The notes under the pieces: generated by a model
What the model was told of the DNA's origin: nothing
Seen by the model: the letters and a program-made list of their open reading frames with translations, nothing else
Database searches by the model: none
Source of the DNA: Arthrobacter sp. ISL-30
GTDB taxonomy: Bacteria; Actinomycetota; Actinomycetes; Actinomycetales; Micrococcaceae
Assembly (NCBI RefSeq): GCF_018613855.1
Contig: NZ_JAGGPK010000010.1
Coordinates: forward strand, 1 to 64,000
Direction: 5' to 3'
Length of the DNA: 64,000 nt
Shown: positions 33,256 to 42,497 of the stretch, piece after piece
How the letters are laid out: each line of letters opens with the position of its first letter
How positions within the stretch are numbered: position 1 is the stretch's first letter
Translations under genes and position numbers: made by a program

Positions 33256-35001
33256 TTAGGCCAGTTCGCTCGCTGACCGCTGGATCTGGTCGAGCCAAGC
33301 CTGACGGGCTTCAAGCGCTTCGCGTGCGGCCTTGATCCGGCGCTGGTCGCCCGCCTTTTCAGCCTTCGCGAGGTCGTCCTTCAGGCCGGCAATCGCCGAC
33401 TCGAGCTGCGACAGGGCACTGTTGGTGCGGGCCTTGGTCTCCGGGTTGCTCCGGCGCCACTTTTCTTCCTCGGCCTCACGAACGGCATCCTCGACCTTTC
33501 GCAGGCCGGCTTCGATCCTGCCCATGTCGCCCCGGGGAACCTTGCCGGCTTCTTCCCAACGATCCCGAATTGACTGGAGGGCCTTTTTGGTAGCCGCCAG
33601 GTCCTGGATGGGGAGGAGTGCCTGTGCTTCGGCCACGAGGGCTTCCTTCACGGCCAGGTTTGCCGAGTACTGCTGGTCAATCTCGTCGTTGGCAGCCTGG
33701 CGATTACTGAAGAACACATCCTGTGCCGCACGGAAGCGGGCCCACAGCGCGTCGTCATCCTTGCGGCTGGCGCGCGGGGAAGCCTTCCACTGGTCCATCA
33801 GACGGCGGTACTCACCAGCGGCGAAGCCCCAGTCAGTGGAACTGGACAGTGCCTCGGCCTCGGCGATGAGCTTCTCCTTGGCCGCCTTGGCAGCTGAGTT
33901 GGTGCTGTCCAGCTGGGAGAAGTAGGCGCGGCGGTGACGGTCGAAGACAGTCCTTGCGGAACGGAAACGCTTCCACAGCGCGTCCTCATTGCTGCGGCCC
34001 AGCCGCACTCCACTCTTCTGGGCGGTCTTCCAGCTCTCGAACAACTCATTCATTCGTGCGCTGGAAGTCTTCCACTGGACCTGCGACGGATCCTGGCCGG
34101 CAATCTGCTCTGCTTCGGCCACAATGGCTTCACGTGCAGAAAGTTCCGCGGCGCGCTGGGCCTCGTGGGCGGCCTTTTCCGAGTTCTCCAGCTCAGCGAT
34201 CCGGGTGGTGAGCTCGTCGAGCCGGGATTCGGCGGACCGGATGTCACCCACCATGTTCCGTTCGGCCAGCTGCTCGCGCAGGTGATTAGCGGTCTTCTGC
34301 ATGTCCGTCGTGGGCGCCTTGGACTCAACCCGGTGCTCCAGAAGGGCGATCTGGGCAACAATGTCCTCATACTTCCGGGCGAAATAGCTGAGGGCCTCAT
34401 CGGCGCTGACGCCGGGATACTGGCCGACCGACACTTCTTCGCCGTCAATTGTGAGGAACACGTGGCCATCACCCTCCACCCGGCCCCACTTGGAGGCTTC
34501 GGCAAGGGACACCGACGGCGGCATGGTGGAGGTTGCGGCAGCAGCCGGAGAAGCCTGGGCCTTGGGACGCGCGGCAAATGCAGCGGGAGACGGTGCACCA
34601 GGCTTGGGCGAGGGTCCCGGCGTCGGACGCGGTGCCGGCGAAGATACGGCGGCAGGCGATGCCGCAGCCTCGGGCGCGGGTGCCGCAGCCTCAGGTTCGG
34701 GGGCAGCAGCCGCTTCGGTGCCGCCAGCGGCTTCCGCCACGGCACCGTCTTCGTGGCCGGCTTCAGCTGAGGCAGCCTCCAGAGGCCCAGCCTCGGCAGT
34801 TGCCGGTTCGGCGACTTCCGGTTCTGCGACTTCCTGCTCGGCGACTTCCTGTTCCGCGACTTCTGGCTGCGCGGCTGTTTCCTGCGCAGGATCCTGAACC
34901 GTGTCCTGGATCGTGTCTTGGACTGCGTCCTCGGTTAGGGGCGCCGATGCTTCCGCCTCATTGACTGCTGCTGTTTCGTCGGATTTCTGACTGTCTGTCA
35001 C
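33256..35001 (-). CDS. DUF349 domain-containing protein
   Basis: 581 residues. The first 170 are disordered and rich in Ala, Glu and Pro, with runs such as EVAEQEVAEQEVAEPEVAEP. The rest is helical: a coiled segment with VGQYPGVSADEALSYFARKYEDI, then at least three DUF349 repeats recognised by ALWKRFRSARTVFDRHRRAYF, ALWARFRAAQDVFFSNRQA and the shorter IRDRWEEAGKVPRGDMGRIE. The family is common beside relA and hisS in Actinobacteria; its function is unknown. Start: GTG 35001; an upstream extension to 35061 is less likely. Cytoplasmic; no membrane segment. Confidence 0.88.
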   Translation of the reverse strand: MTDSQKSDETAAVNEAEASAPLTEDAVQDTIQDTVQDPAQETAAQPEVAEQEVAEQEVAEPEVAEPATAEAGPLEAASAEAGHEDGAVAEAAGGTEAAAAPEPEAAAPAPEAAASPAAVSSPAPRPTPGPSPKPGAPSPAAFAARPKAQASPAAAATSTMPPSVSLAEASKWGRVEGDGHVFLTIDGEEVSVGQYPGVSADEALSYFARKYEDIVAQIALLEHRVESKAPTTDMQKTANHLREQLAERNMVGDIRSAESRLDELTTRIAELENSEKAAHEAQRAAELSAREAIVAEAEQIAGQDPSQVQWKTSSARMNELFESWKTAQKSGVRLGRSNEDALWKRFRSARTVFDRHRRAYFSQLDSTNSAAKAAKEKLIAEAEALSSSTDWGFAAGEYRRLMDQWKASPRASRKDDDALWARFRAAQDVFFSNRQAANDEIDQQYSANLAVKEALVAEAQALLPIQDLAATKKALQSIRDRWEEAGKVPRGDMGRIEAGLRKVEDAVREAEEEKWRRSNPETKARTNSALSQLESAIAGLKDDLAKAEKAGDQRRIKAAREALEARQAWLDQIQRSASELA

Positions 35002-35068
35002 CGCTAAAAGTCTTTCACTTGGAGGGATTGCTAAGGTAAGGCGCCCCGGCCTTTCGACCAAAGGTTGA

Positions 35069-35863
35069 TTACTTCAGAGAAAACGAGTCTATCGTGACAG
35101 GTGCCACAGGGGGCCCGTCCGTTGGACTAGTGCCCGGGTTGTTGCCGGCGGCGGCAATACTGGTCACCACATCCAGCCCACTCGTGACCTTGCCGACGAC
35201 GGTGTAGCCGCCCGCGCTATCAGAGGGAATGACGGTGTCCTTGTACACAATGAAGAACTGCGTGCCATTGCCGTAGGCGTTATCCCCGGTGCGGGCCACG
35301 GCGATGGTGCCGGCCGGATATGTGTTGTCAGCGGGAGCATTCTCAATCGGTCCCCACGTGTAGTTGGGATCGCCGGTGCCGTCGCCGTTCTTGGAGCCGC
35401 ACTGCAGGACGCCGAACGATTCCGCCGTCGTTAGCCTGTGGCAGTTGAGCCCGTTATAGAAGGACTTATCGGCAAGATCCTTGAACACGGCGGCTGCCTG
35501 AGGCGCCTTGGTGCCGTCCAGTTCGACGCCGATCGCGCCGCCGTTGAGTTTGAGCTCGCCCGTGAATACCTTCCCCGCGGCCGTTTCAGCCTTGGGGATG
35601 TCCGGACCGTTGCTAGGTGATGGCGTTGCGCTGGGCGAACTGAGCCCGGCCTGGGCGGCGGCGTATTCCTCTTCGCTTGGATTTGAGGCGAAGACGGTGA
35701 GCTGAAGAACGACGGCGAGCACAACGGCGGCGGTACCCGCACTGACGGCAATGATGTTGTCCCTGCGACGCCGGGCACTTTGTTCCTGGCGCAGCCGTCG
35801 CTTGGCTTCCATCTGGCGGATACGCCGTCTGGCTTCGCGGTCATCCCGCGATCTTGTTGCCAA
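35069..35863 (-). CDS. Membrane-anchored cyclophilin-type peptidyl-prolyl isomerase
   Basis: 264 residues. A very basic N-terminus (RSRDDREARRRIRQMEAKRRLRQ) is followed by one membrane segment (about 38–58), a Ser/Pro linker and a cyclophilin domain facing outside. Domain motifs: KSFYNGLNCHRL, GDPNYTWGPIENAP, YGNGTQFFIVYKDT and GGYTVVGKVTSGLDVV. Cyclophilin catalytic Arg and FFI are present, whereas the usual FMIQGGDP is replaced by the diverged GVLQCGSKNGDGTGDP, as in mycobacterial PpiB. It helps folding of exported proteins. Start: TTG 35863 after GAGGAGGAA. Divergent from hisS. Confidence 0.9.
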   Translation of the reverse strand: MATRSRDDREARRRIRQMEAKRRLRQEQSARRRRDNIIAVSAGTAAVVLAVVLQLTVFASNPSEEEYAAAQAGLSSPSATPSPSNGPDIPKAETAAGKVFTGELKLNGGAIGVELDGTKAPQAAAVFKDLADKSFYNGLNCHRLTTAESFGVLQCGSKNGDGTGDPNYTWGPIENAPADNTYPAGTIAVARTGDNAYGNGTQFFIVYKDTVIPSDSAGGYTVVGKVTSGLDVVTSIAAAGNNPGTSPTDGPPVAPVTIDSFSLK

Positions 35864-36042
35864 GGTTCCTCCTCATTCATGGACGTGTTCTTCGTCTATT
35901 CGATCTGTACGCGCCGAAAGCATAAACTGACTGCCGCACATAAGTTTATGCATTGACTGGCTGGACGCCCGCTGATCTTTGCCGTTTCGGCCCGAATCGC
36001 GGTGGATCATCCTGCCCAAGCAAACCAAGGAGACAATCCACC

Positions 36043-37380
36043 ATGGCACGCACCGCCTCCCTGTCCGGATTCCCCGAGTGGCTTCCCCAGGAGCGGTTGG
36101 TGGAGCTGCATGTGTTGGATAGCCTGCGCAGGACTTTCGAACTCCACGGTTTCTCCTCGATCGAGACCCGCGCCGTGGAAACCGTGGAGCAGTTGCTGCG
36201 CAAGGGCGAAATCGACAAGGAAGTGTATGGGCTCAGCCGGCTGCAGGAAGATGAGGGAGAGGGGGGAAAGCCCGACCCCCACGCCCTGGCCCTGCACTTT
36301 GACCTGACCGTACCTTTTGCACGCTACGTCGTGGAAAACGCCGGATACCTCGCATTTCCCTTCCGCCGCTACCAGATCCAGAAAGTGTGGCGCGGAGAAC
36401 GGCCCCAGGAAGGCCGTGCGCGGGAATTCACCCAGGCTGACATCGACGTGGTTGGCGACGGCGAACTTCCCTTCCGGTATGACGTCGAAATTGCGCTGGT
36501 GATTGCCGAGGCCCTCAGCGCGCTTCCCATTCCGGACTTCCGCCTGCGCATCAACAACCGCAAACTCGCCGAGGGCTTCTACCGGGGCATTGGCCTGACT
36601 GACACTGCTGGAGTGCTCCGCAGCATCGACAAGCTGGAGAAAATCGGTCCGGAAAAGGTCGCCGAACTGCTCAAAACGGAGCTTGGGGCAACCGAAGAAC
36701 AAGCGGCAGCAGCCCTGCAGCTGGCGGCGATCCGCACCGAGGACACCTCCTTCGTCAAGCAGGTCCGGGACCTTGGTGTCAGCGACGAACTCCTTGAGGA
36801 AGGCTTGCACGAGCTCGAACAGGTGATCGAGGCAGCCGTGCAGCACGCACCGGGCAAGGTCATTGCGGACCTTAGCATTGCCCGTGGACTCGATTACTAC
36901 ACGGGCACCGTCGTCGAAACTGTCCTCGTGGGACACGAGCAGCTCGGTTCCATCTGCTCCGGTGGCCGCTACGACGCCCTCGCCAGCAAAGGCAACCGCA
37001 AGTTCCCCGGCGTCGGTCTTTCTATTGGCGTGACGCGACTGGTGTCCCGCATCCTCAGCCAGGAACTGGCCACCGCAAGCCGCTCCGTCCCCACAGCCGT
37101 CCTGGTTGCGCTGACCAACGACGAGAGCTGGCCCGCCGCGCAGGATGTTGCGGCCCAGCTGCGCAGCCGTGGAATTGCCACGGAAGTGGCTGCCAAGGCT
37201 GAGAAGTTCGGGAAGCAAATCAAGTTCGCCGACCGGCGCGGAATTCCCTTCGTCTGGTTCACGGATGACGACGGTAAGCACCAGGTCAAGGACATCCGCT
37301 CGGGCGAGCAGGTGGACGCCGATCCGGGGAGCTGGTCACCCGCTGAGGAGGATCTGCACGTCCGGGTGATCACTGCCTGA
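36043..37380 (+). CDS. hisS: Histidine–tRNA ligase
   Basis: 445-residue class II synthetase. Motif 2 is in FPFRRYQIQKVWRGERPQEGRAREFTQADIDVVG, HisA-type motif ARGLDYYTG near residue 285, motif 3 near FPGVGLSIGVTRL, and the C-terminal anticodon-binding domain begins VPTAVLVALTNDESW. The family usually has a Gln-rich 'RYE/QGR' loop, which is present. Start: ATG 36043 with AAGGAGA; the upstream in-frame ATG 35953 lacks a site and falls in the promoter region. The APC permease gene follows 39 bases later. Confidence 0.95.
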   Translation: MARTASLSGFPEWLPQERLVELHVLDSLRRTFELHGFSSIETRAVETVEQLLRKGEIDKEVYGLSRLQEDEGEGGKPDPHALALHFDLTVPFARYVVENAGYLAFPFRRYQIQKVWRGERPQEGRAREFTQADIDVVGDGELPFRYDVEIALVIAEALSALPIPDFRLRINNRKLAEGFYRGIGLTDTAGVLRSIDKLEKIGPEKVAELLKTELGATEEQAAAALQLAAIRTEDTSFVKQVRDLGVSDELLEEGLHELEQVIEAAVQHAPGKVIADLSIARGLDYYTGTVVETVLVGHEQLGSICSGGRYDALASKGNRKFPGVGLSIGVTRLVSRILSQELATASRSVPTAVLVALTNDESWPAAQDVAAQLRSRGIATEVAAKAEKFGKQIKFADRRGIPFVWFTDDDGKHQVKDIRSGEQVDADPGSWSPAEEDLHVRVITA

Positions 37381-37419
37381 TTCCGCCCCTTCTGAGGAAC
37401 CTGTGAGGAAGAAGGAGCT

Positions 37420-38682
37420 ATGACCCACCCTGCACTTTCGCGCAGGCTCAACACCTTCGACGCCGTCGCCATCGGATTGGGCTCGATGATCGGTGCGGGT
37501 GTGTTCGCGGCCTTTACCCCCGCGGCGCAGGCTGCCGGGGCCGGACTCCTTGTAGGCCTGGCGGTGGCGGCGATCATCGCGTTCTGCAACGCCACGGCGT
37601 CGGCCCAGTTGGCCGCCGCCTACCCGACCTCCGGCGGGACATACACCTATGGTCGGGAACGGCTGGGGGCCTGGCAGGGTTTCATCGCAGGCTGGGGTTT
37701 CGTGGTCGGCAAGACCGCCAGCAGTGCCGCGATGGCCCTGACCTTCGCCAGCTACGCCGCCCCGCCAGGCTGGGAGCGGCCCCTCGCCGTGGCCGCCGTC
37801 GTCGTCCTGGCCACCGTTAACTATCACGGTGTGACGAGGACTGCCGGCCTCACCAAAATCATCGTTGTTGCCGTGTTGGCCGCCCTGGCGGTGGTCGTAG
37901 CGGCCGCCTGGGCGGCAGAGCGGGGCGCACCGGCCGACCCGCTGGCCGGCGGGCTCCTCGCCGGCGGTTGGTACGGCATCCTCCAATCGGCCGGGCTCCT
38001 GTTCTTCGCCTTCGCCGGTTACGCCCGCATCGCCACGATGGGGGAAGAAGTGCTCGAACCGCGCCGGACCATCCCGCGGGCAATCCTCCTGGCACTGGCA
38101 ATCACGGCGGGCATCTACGCCGTCGTAGCGGTCAGCATCTTGTCAGCACTTGGCCCGGCTGGAGTGGCGGCAACGCCCATCCCGCTGGCTGAAGCAGTCT
38201 CCAACGGAACCTGGTCCTGGGTGCAACCGCTCGTCCGCATCGGCGCCGCCCTGGCGTCGCTCGGGGCGCTGCTCGCACTCATCGCGGGACTGGGCCGTAC
38301 GAGCCTTGCCATGGCGCGCGAAGGCGACCTGCCGCGGTGGCTGTCCGCCGTCCATCCCCGCTACAAGGTGCCGCACCGTGCCGAAGCGACCCTCGCCGTC
38401 GCTGTCTGCGCCATTATCCTCGTAGCCGACCTTAGGGAAGCGATCGGGTTCTCGTCGTTCGGAGTGCTGGTCTACTACCTGATCGCCAACCTTGCGGCCT
38501 TTAGCCAGGATGGCTCCGACAGGATCTATCCGAAGGCGCTGCAAATGCTCGGAGCCGTCGGATGTACGGTGCTCGTGGCCACCCTGCCGTTCATTTCGGT
38601 GGTTGCCGGCGTGATCATGTTTGCATTGGGCATCGCCTATCGCTGGATCCGGCTGCGCCGCAGCGACCGTCCGCGCAGTTAA
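37420..38682 (+). CDS. APC family amino acid permease
   Basis: 420 residues with about 12 membrane helices. TM1 carries the substrate-binding loop GLGSMIGAGVF, and TM6 region has GLLFFAFAGYARIATMGEEV, both hallmarks of the APC superfamily. PTSGGTYTYGRERLG lies in the TM2–3 loop. The substrate cannot be read from sequence. A location between hisS and aspS is suggestive but no evidence for histidine or aspartate. ATG 37420 after GAAGAAGGAGC. Confidence 0.9.
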   Translation: MTHPALSRRLNTFDAVAIGLGSMIGAGVFAAFTPAAQAAGAGLLVGLAVAAIIAFCNATASAQLAAAYPTSGGTYTYGRERLGAWQGFIAGWGFVVGKTASSAAMALTFASYAAPPGWERPLAVAAVVVLATVNYHGVTRTAGLTKIIVVAVLAALAVVVAAAWAAERGAPADPLAGGLLAGGWYGILQSAGLLFFAFAGYARIATMGEEVLEPRRTIPRAILLALAITAGIYAVVAVSILSALGPAGVAATPIPLAEAVSNGTWSWVQPLVRIGAALASLGALLALIAGLGRTSLAMAREGDLPRWLSAVHPRYKVPHRAEATLAVAVCAIILVADLREAIGFSSFGVLVYYLIANLAAFSQDGSDRIYPKALQMLGAVGCTVLVATLPFISVVAGVIMFALGIAYRWIRLRRSDRPRS

Positions 38683-38720
38683 CCGGCAAGCAAGTGGCAG
38701 TGCGCTTCCGCCCTGGCGGG

Positions 38721-38726
38721 TAAACT
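38721..38726 (+). promoter_or_regulatory. Possible aspS -10 element
   Basis: TAAACT at 38721–38726 fits TANNNT and would give a leader of about 50 bases. No good -35 hexamer is seen. Confidence 0.35.
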
Positions 38727-38781
38727 CGAACGGGATCGTTTTTTGCAACGGTCCTTTGAAAATCTTGCTGAAAGGAATGCT

Positions 38782-40629
38782 GTGCTGCGCACACATGACC
38801 TCGGATCCCTCCGTTCCGAGCACATTGGACAGACCGTCACCCTCGCCGGCTGGGTTGGCCGCCGCCGCGATCACGGCGGTGTGGCATTCGTGGACCTCCG
38901 TGATGCCTCCGGCGTAGCGCAGGTTGTGGTGCGTGAAGAAGAGGTCTTCCACGGACTGCGGAACGAATACGTGCTGCAAGTTATCGGAACCGTCAGCAAG
39001 CGTCCCGAAGGCAACGAGAACCCGGCCCTCGCCACGGGCGAGATCGAGGTCATGGCCGAGAAGGTCGTCATCCTCAACACCTCCGAGCCCCTGCCGTTCC
39101 AGATCGATGAGCACGTCGAGGTGGGCGAGGAAGCACGACTCAAGCACCGCTACCTGGACTTGCGCCGCCCAGGCCCCAACAAGAACCTGCGCCTGCGTTC
39201 CGAGGCTAACCGTGTGGCCCGCGAACTGCTTCACGAGCGTGGCTACGTCGAGATTGAGACTCCGACCCTGACGCGTTCGACGCCGGAAGGCGCCCGCGAC
39301 TTCCTGGTCCCCGCACGCCTGGCCCCCGGTTCCTGGTACGCCCTTCCGCAGTCGCCGCAGCTTTTCAAGCAGCTGCTCCAGGTGGGCGGCTTCGAGAAGT
39401 ACTACCAGATTGCCCGCTGCTACCGTGACGAAGACTTCCGTGCCGACCGCCAGCCTGAGTTCACGCAGCTGGACATCGAAGCGAGCTTCGTCGACCAGGA
39501 CGACGTCATTGAACTCGGTGAGGGTATCGTCAAGGCACTCTGGAAGCTGATCGACGTCGAGATTCCCACCCCGATCCGCCGCATGACGTATCACGAAGCG
39601 ATGGCCAAGTATGGTTCGGACAAGCCTGACCTCCGCTTTGACCTTGAACTCACTGAGCTGACCGAATTCTTCAAGGACACCACCTTCGGCGTCTTCAAGG
39701 CGCCATACGTGGGCGCTGTCGTGATGCCCGGCGGCGCCTCCCAGCCGCGCCGGACGCTGGACGCCTGGCAGGAATGGGCCAAGCAGCGCGGTGCCAAGGG
39801 CCTGGCCTACGTATTGTTCAAGGAAGACGGCGAGCTCGCCGGACCGGTGGCGAAGAACCTGAGCGAAACCGAACGCGCGGGCCTTGCCGAGGCCGTGGGC
39901 GCCAAGCCGGGGGACTGCATCTTCTTTGCCGCGGGCGACAAATCGGAAGCCCGGGCCCTGCTGGGCGCTGCCCGCGTGGAGATCGGCCACCGCACTGGCC
40001 TCATCGACCCCAAAGAGTGGGCCTTCGTCTGGATTGTCGACGCCCCGATGTTCGAACCGGCTGCTGTCGCGGAGGCCTCCGGGGATGTAGCCGTAGGTGG
40101 CGGGCAGTGGACCGCCCTGCACCACGCCTTCACCTCGCCCAAGCCCGAGTTCCTGGACACCTTCGACAAGGATCCCGAGTCCGCCCTGTCCTACGCGTAC
40201 GACATCGTCTGCAACGGCAACGAAATCGGCGGGGGCTCCATCCGTATTCACCAGCGTGATGTCCAGGAGCGGGTCTTTGAGCTTATGGGCCTGGACAAGG
40301 AAGACGCCCAGACCAAGTTCGGCTTCCTGCTTGAAGGCTTCAAGTACGGCGCTCCGCCCCACGGCGGTATGGCCTTCGGCTGGGACCGAGTTGTTGCGCT
40401 GCTGGCCGGCGTCGAATCCATCCGCGATGTCATTGCCTTCCCGAAGACTGGCGGTGGGTACGATCCCCTCACCGCTGCCCCGGCCCCCATCACGCCTCAA
40501 CAGCGCAAGGAAGCCGGAGTCGACTTCAAGCCTGAGGCCAGGAAGCCGGAAGGGAAGGGCCCCGAAACCAAGGCCGAGTCCAAGCAGGCCGAGTCCAAGC
40601 AGGCCGAAAAGCTTGAGGCCAGTGCCTGA
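38782..40629 (+). CDS. aspS: Aspartate–tRNA ligase (probably Asp/Asn non-discriminating)
   Basis: 615-residue bacterial-type class IIb synthetase. N-terminal OB domain with [19 protein letters not shown], then the catalytic core: motif 2 [24 protein letters not shown], the GAD insertion domain and motif 3 [17 protein letters not shown]. No Asn-specific synthetase is visible here, and many Actinobacteria use this enzyme plus GatCAB for Asn-tRNA; that is inferred. Oddity: a Lys/Glu/Ala tail of about 35 residues with [13 protein letters not shown] after the folded part. Start: GTG 38782 with AAAGGA; the first 13 residues of the longer frame have no site. Confidence 0.95.
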   Translation: MLRTHDLGSLRSEHIGQTVTLAGWVGRRRDHGGVAFVDLRDASGVAQVVVREEEVFHGLRNEYVLQVIGTVSKRPEGNENPALATGEIEVMAEKVVILNTSEPLPFQIDEHVEVGEEARLKHRYLDLRRPGPNKNLRLRSEANRVARELLHERGYVEIETPTLTRSTPEGARDFLVPARLAPGSWYALPQSPQLFKQLLQVGGFEKYYQIARCYRDEDFRADRQPEFTQLDIEASFVDQDDVIELGEGIVKALWKLIDVEIPTPIRRMTYHEAMAKYGSDKPDLRFDLELTELTEFFKDTTFGVFKAPYVGAVVMPGGASQPRRTLDAWQEWAKQRGAKGLAYVLFKEDGELAGPVAKNLSETERAGLAEAVGAKPGDCIFFAAGDKSEARALLGAARVEIGHRTGLIDPKEWAFVWIVDAPMFEPAAVAEASGDVAVGGGQWTALHHAFTSPKPEFLDTFDKDPESALSYAYDIVCNGNEIGGGSIRIHQRDVQERVFELMGLDKEDAQTKFGFLLEGFKYGAPPHGGMAFGWDRVVALLAGVESIRDVIAFPKTGGGYDPLTAAPAPITPQQRKEAGVDFKPEARKPEGKGPETKAESKQAESKQAEKLEASA

Positions 40630-40642
40630 GCAAAATGCCACA

Positions 40643-40673
40643 CGAAGGCTCCTCGCATTCGCGGGGAGCCTTC
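40643..40673 (+). terminator. Hairpin after aspS
   Basis: GAAGGCTCC (40643–40651) pairs with GGAGCCTTC (40665–40673). There is little T afterwards; the next gene begins 20 bases later. Confidence 0.5.
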
Positions 40674-40692
40674 GCCATCCTCGGGGAGACGA

Positions 40693-41517
40693 ATGAAGCC
40701 AACAGGATTGCAGGCAGCTACTCCAACGAAGATCGAGCAGCTCATGGATCGGGCGTGGCCGGCTCCCGACTGCCAGGCCGTGGGGGACTGGGTCCTGCGC
40801 GCGGCAGGAGGCGTGACGCAGCGGGCGAACTCCGTGTGGCCCCGTCAACCTGCAGCCGATCCGGAGGAAATCCTCCAGGCCGCCCTGCAGTGGTACCGGA
40901 GTCGTCGCCTGCCGCTGATTTTCCAGGTTTTCGACGACGACAGGAGCGCCTGGCTGAACGCAGTCCTGGACACCCATTGCTTCACGAAGCAGTCCGAGAC
41001 CGTGATCATGGCCCTGCCCAGGTTCGACAAGGCGATTTCCTTGAAGAGCGGCCTCGGCCTCGGCCTCGATGGCGATGTTGCGGTCTACGCTGATGTCGAA
41101 ATCCTGGAGGAGCCTTCCGAAGAATGGCTGGCTGTGTGGTGGGCCGTCGATGGCCGTGGAGGACCAGCGGAGCGTGACATTGCACACGCCATCCTGACTG
41201 GCTGCCCCGCGCTGTACGCCTTAGTCCGTGACGACGACGGCGACCCTGCCGCCGTCGGACGCCTGGCTCTTGTAGACGGCTGGGGAGGCCTCTACTGCAT
41301 GGCAACACTCCCCGAGCGCCGACGCAGGGGCTACGCCGCGAAGATTCTGGACAGCTTCCTGGCCGAAGGCGCCCGCCGTCGGCTCGACGGCTTATGGCTC
41401 CTGGTAACGGCACCCAACGGAGGGGCACAGGCGCTTTATCAACGGTCGTGTTTCGAAGTGGTCGGCCGGTACTTGTACCGCCAGGCACCGCTCCGCCGCT
41501 CACCCAGCGGCTGCTGA
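40693..41517 (+). CDS. GNAT family N-acetyltransferase
   Basis: 274 residues. The N-terminal half (AWPAPDCQAVGDWVLRAAGGVTQRANSVWP) is an extra domain found in a GNAT subgroup. The acetyl-CoA binding helix is MATLPERRRRGYAAKIL near residue 200, with YCMATLPE and ALYQRSCFEVVGRYLYR completing the fold. The acceptor is unknown. Start: ATG 40693. No partner gene; downstream is an unresolved 250-base gap. Confidence 0.85.
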   Translation: MKPTGLQAATPTKIEQLMDRAWPAPDCQAVGDWVLRAAGGVTQRANSVWPRQPAADPEEILQAALQWYRSRRLPLIFQVFDDDRSAWLNAVLDTHCFTKQSETVIMALPRFDKAISLKSGLGLGLDGDVAVYADVEILEEPSEEWLAVWWAVDGRGGPAERDIAHAILTGCPALYALVRDDDGDPAAVGRLALVDGWGGLYCMATLPERRRRGYAAKILDSFLAEGARRRLDGLWLLVTAPNGGAQALYQRSCFEVVGRYLYRQAPLRRSPSGC

Positions 41518-41764
41518 ACGGTCACAGCCGAGGAAGCTCAATGGTGATGCAGAACGGGGGTCCGACGTCCGGCGAGGTACTGAAGGCGATGTCCGGCGAA
41601 TCCCGACTCGCTGAGATTGACGACCAGGACCTCGTCTCCACGCGTGACAATGTCGGCGAAAAGCGTCGTTTCACGTCTCTCCGCTGCCCAGTCCGGGTCT
41701 AGGCCGTCCACGTGGGCAGGAAGCGGCGAGGGATTTCCTACCGGAAGTGGTGGCTTGTGGATAA
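41518..41764. other. Unresolved gap with two overlapping small open frames
   Basis: On the minus strand 41711–41538 could encode 57 residues from GTG: DWAAERRETTLFADIVTRGD, then VLVVNLSESGFAGHRLQYL. It looks like the end of a real beta-rich protein but has no clear ribosome site. On the plus strand ATG 41541, preceded by GAGGAAG, opens a 53-codon frame to 41702. Neither is recognised. One may be a gene remnant. Confidence 0.3.
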
Positions 41765-42436
41765 CTAGGCCACTGGGTCTGTCACCTGGATCCGGATGGA
41801 GCAGGCCTCCTGGGCTGCCTGCTGCAGGATTTTCGTGTTGGGATCCGGCGTGGCCAGGAACGGCAGCCGGGTGCACCGTGCATAGCCGGCAAGGGCCGGG
41901 CGGGAGAGGACCTGGACGGCAAGGTTCCGGTCTCCGCCTGGCACGATGTATTCAATCGCATGGCCATTGAAGATCCGGGCTGCGTGCTCCGCTACGTCCT
42001 CCACCAGGGCGTCGGCCTGGTTGGCACGTCGCCGGGCGAAGCGCTGCTGCGAAGAACCCCCAGCGGCTGAGCGCGACTGTACGTAGCGGTTTCCAGTCTT
42101 TGAGGAAGTCACCTTTCCGCCCGTGACGACGGCTACCGCGTAGCCGCCCCTGCGCACCAGGATGAGGCCCAGGCTGCGTTCCTGTGACGCCAGTGACGCC
42201 AGGCGCTCGATCCCGTTTGCTCCGCGCCCCGGACGGCCGTCCCGCGGCCAGGGCGGTGTCAGCAAGGCCATCGCGCCGTCAACAGCGGTCAGTTGCAGGC
42301 CGTCGTCCACGTTCTCCTCCTGAAGCCGGCCGTGGCCGGCCGCAAAACGGTCCACCCATCCCGCGAGGCGGGGCGCCGTGACAAAGGCCAAACGGGTGGG
42401 CGCGGAGCGGTGTCCGGCTTGGCCTGGGGGCATCAT
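41765..42436 (-). CDS. acVLRF1 family peptidyl-tRNA hydrolase (Vms1-like release factor)
   Basis: 223 residues. The diagnostic loop GGSSQQRFARRRANQ (near residue 130) corresponds to the GGxxQ-type catalytic loop of Vms1/eRF1-like release factors. The chain starts with RLAFVTAPRLAGWVDRFA, typical of the actinobacterial branch. Yeast Vms1 frees nascent chains from stalled 60S-type complexes; the bacterial protein is thought to play a comparable ribosome-rescue role, but this is inferred from family. Start: ATG 42436 after AAGGAAGG. It is divergent from rarA. Confidence 0.82.
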   Translation of the reverse strand: MMPPGQAGHRSAPTRLAFVTAPRLAGWVDRFAAGHGRLQEENVDDGLQLTAVDGAMALLTPPWPRDGRPGRGANGIERLASLASQERSLGLILVRRGGYAVAVVTGGKVTSSKTGNRYVQSRSAAGGSSQQRFARRRANQADALVEDVAEHAARIFNGHAIEYIVPGGDRNLAVQVLSRPALAGYARCTRLPFLATPDPNTKILQQAAQEACSIRIQVTDPVA

Positions 42437-42485
42437 GATGCGCCTTCCTTTTGCTGCGACGAGTCTCCTTTGCTGGAACTATGAG

Positions 42486-42491
42486 TAGCCT
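42486..42491 (+). promoter_or_regulatory. -10 element for a leaderless rarA transcript
   Basis: TAGCCT ends six bases before the rarA GTG at 42498; the intervening ATCCAT holds no ribosome site. Transcription would begin at the start codon. Confidence 0.5.
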
Positions 42492-42497
42492 ATCCAT

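Noticed and set aside
38143..41187. Open frame of about 1,000 codons on the minus strand opposite aspS
   Set aside because: It is the antisense shadow of aspS and part of the permease and GNAT genes: low-quality composition, no family match, no ribosome site. High GC makes such frames common.
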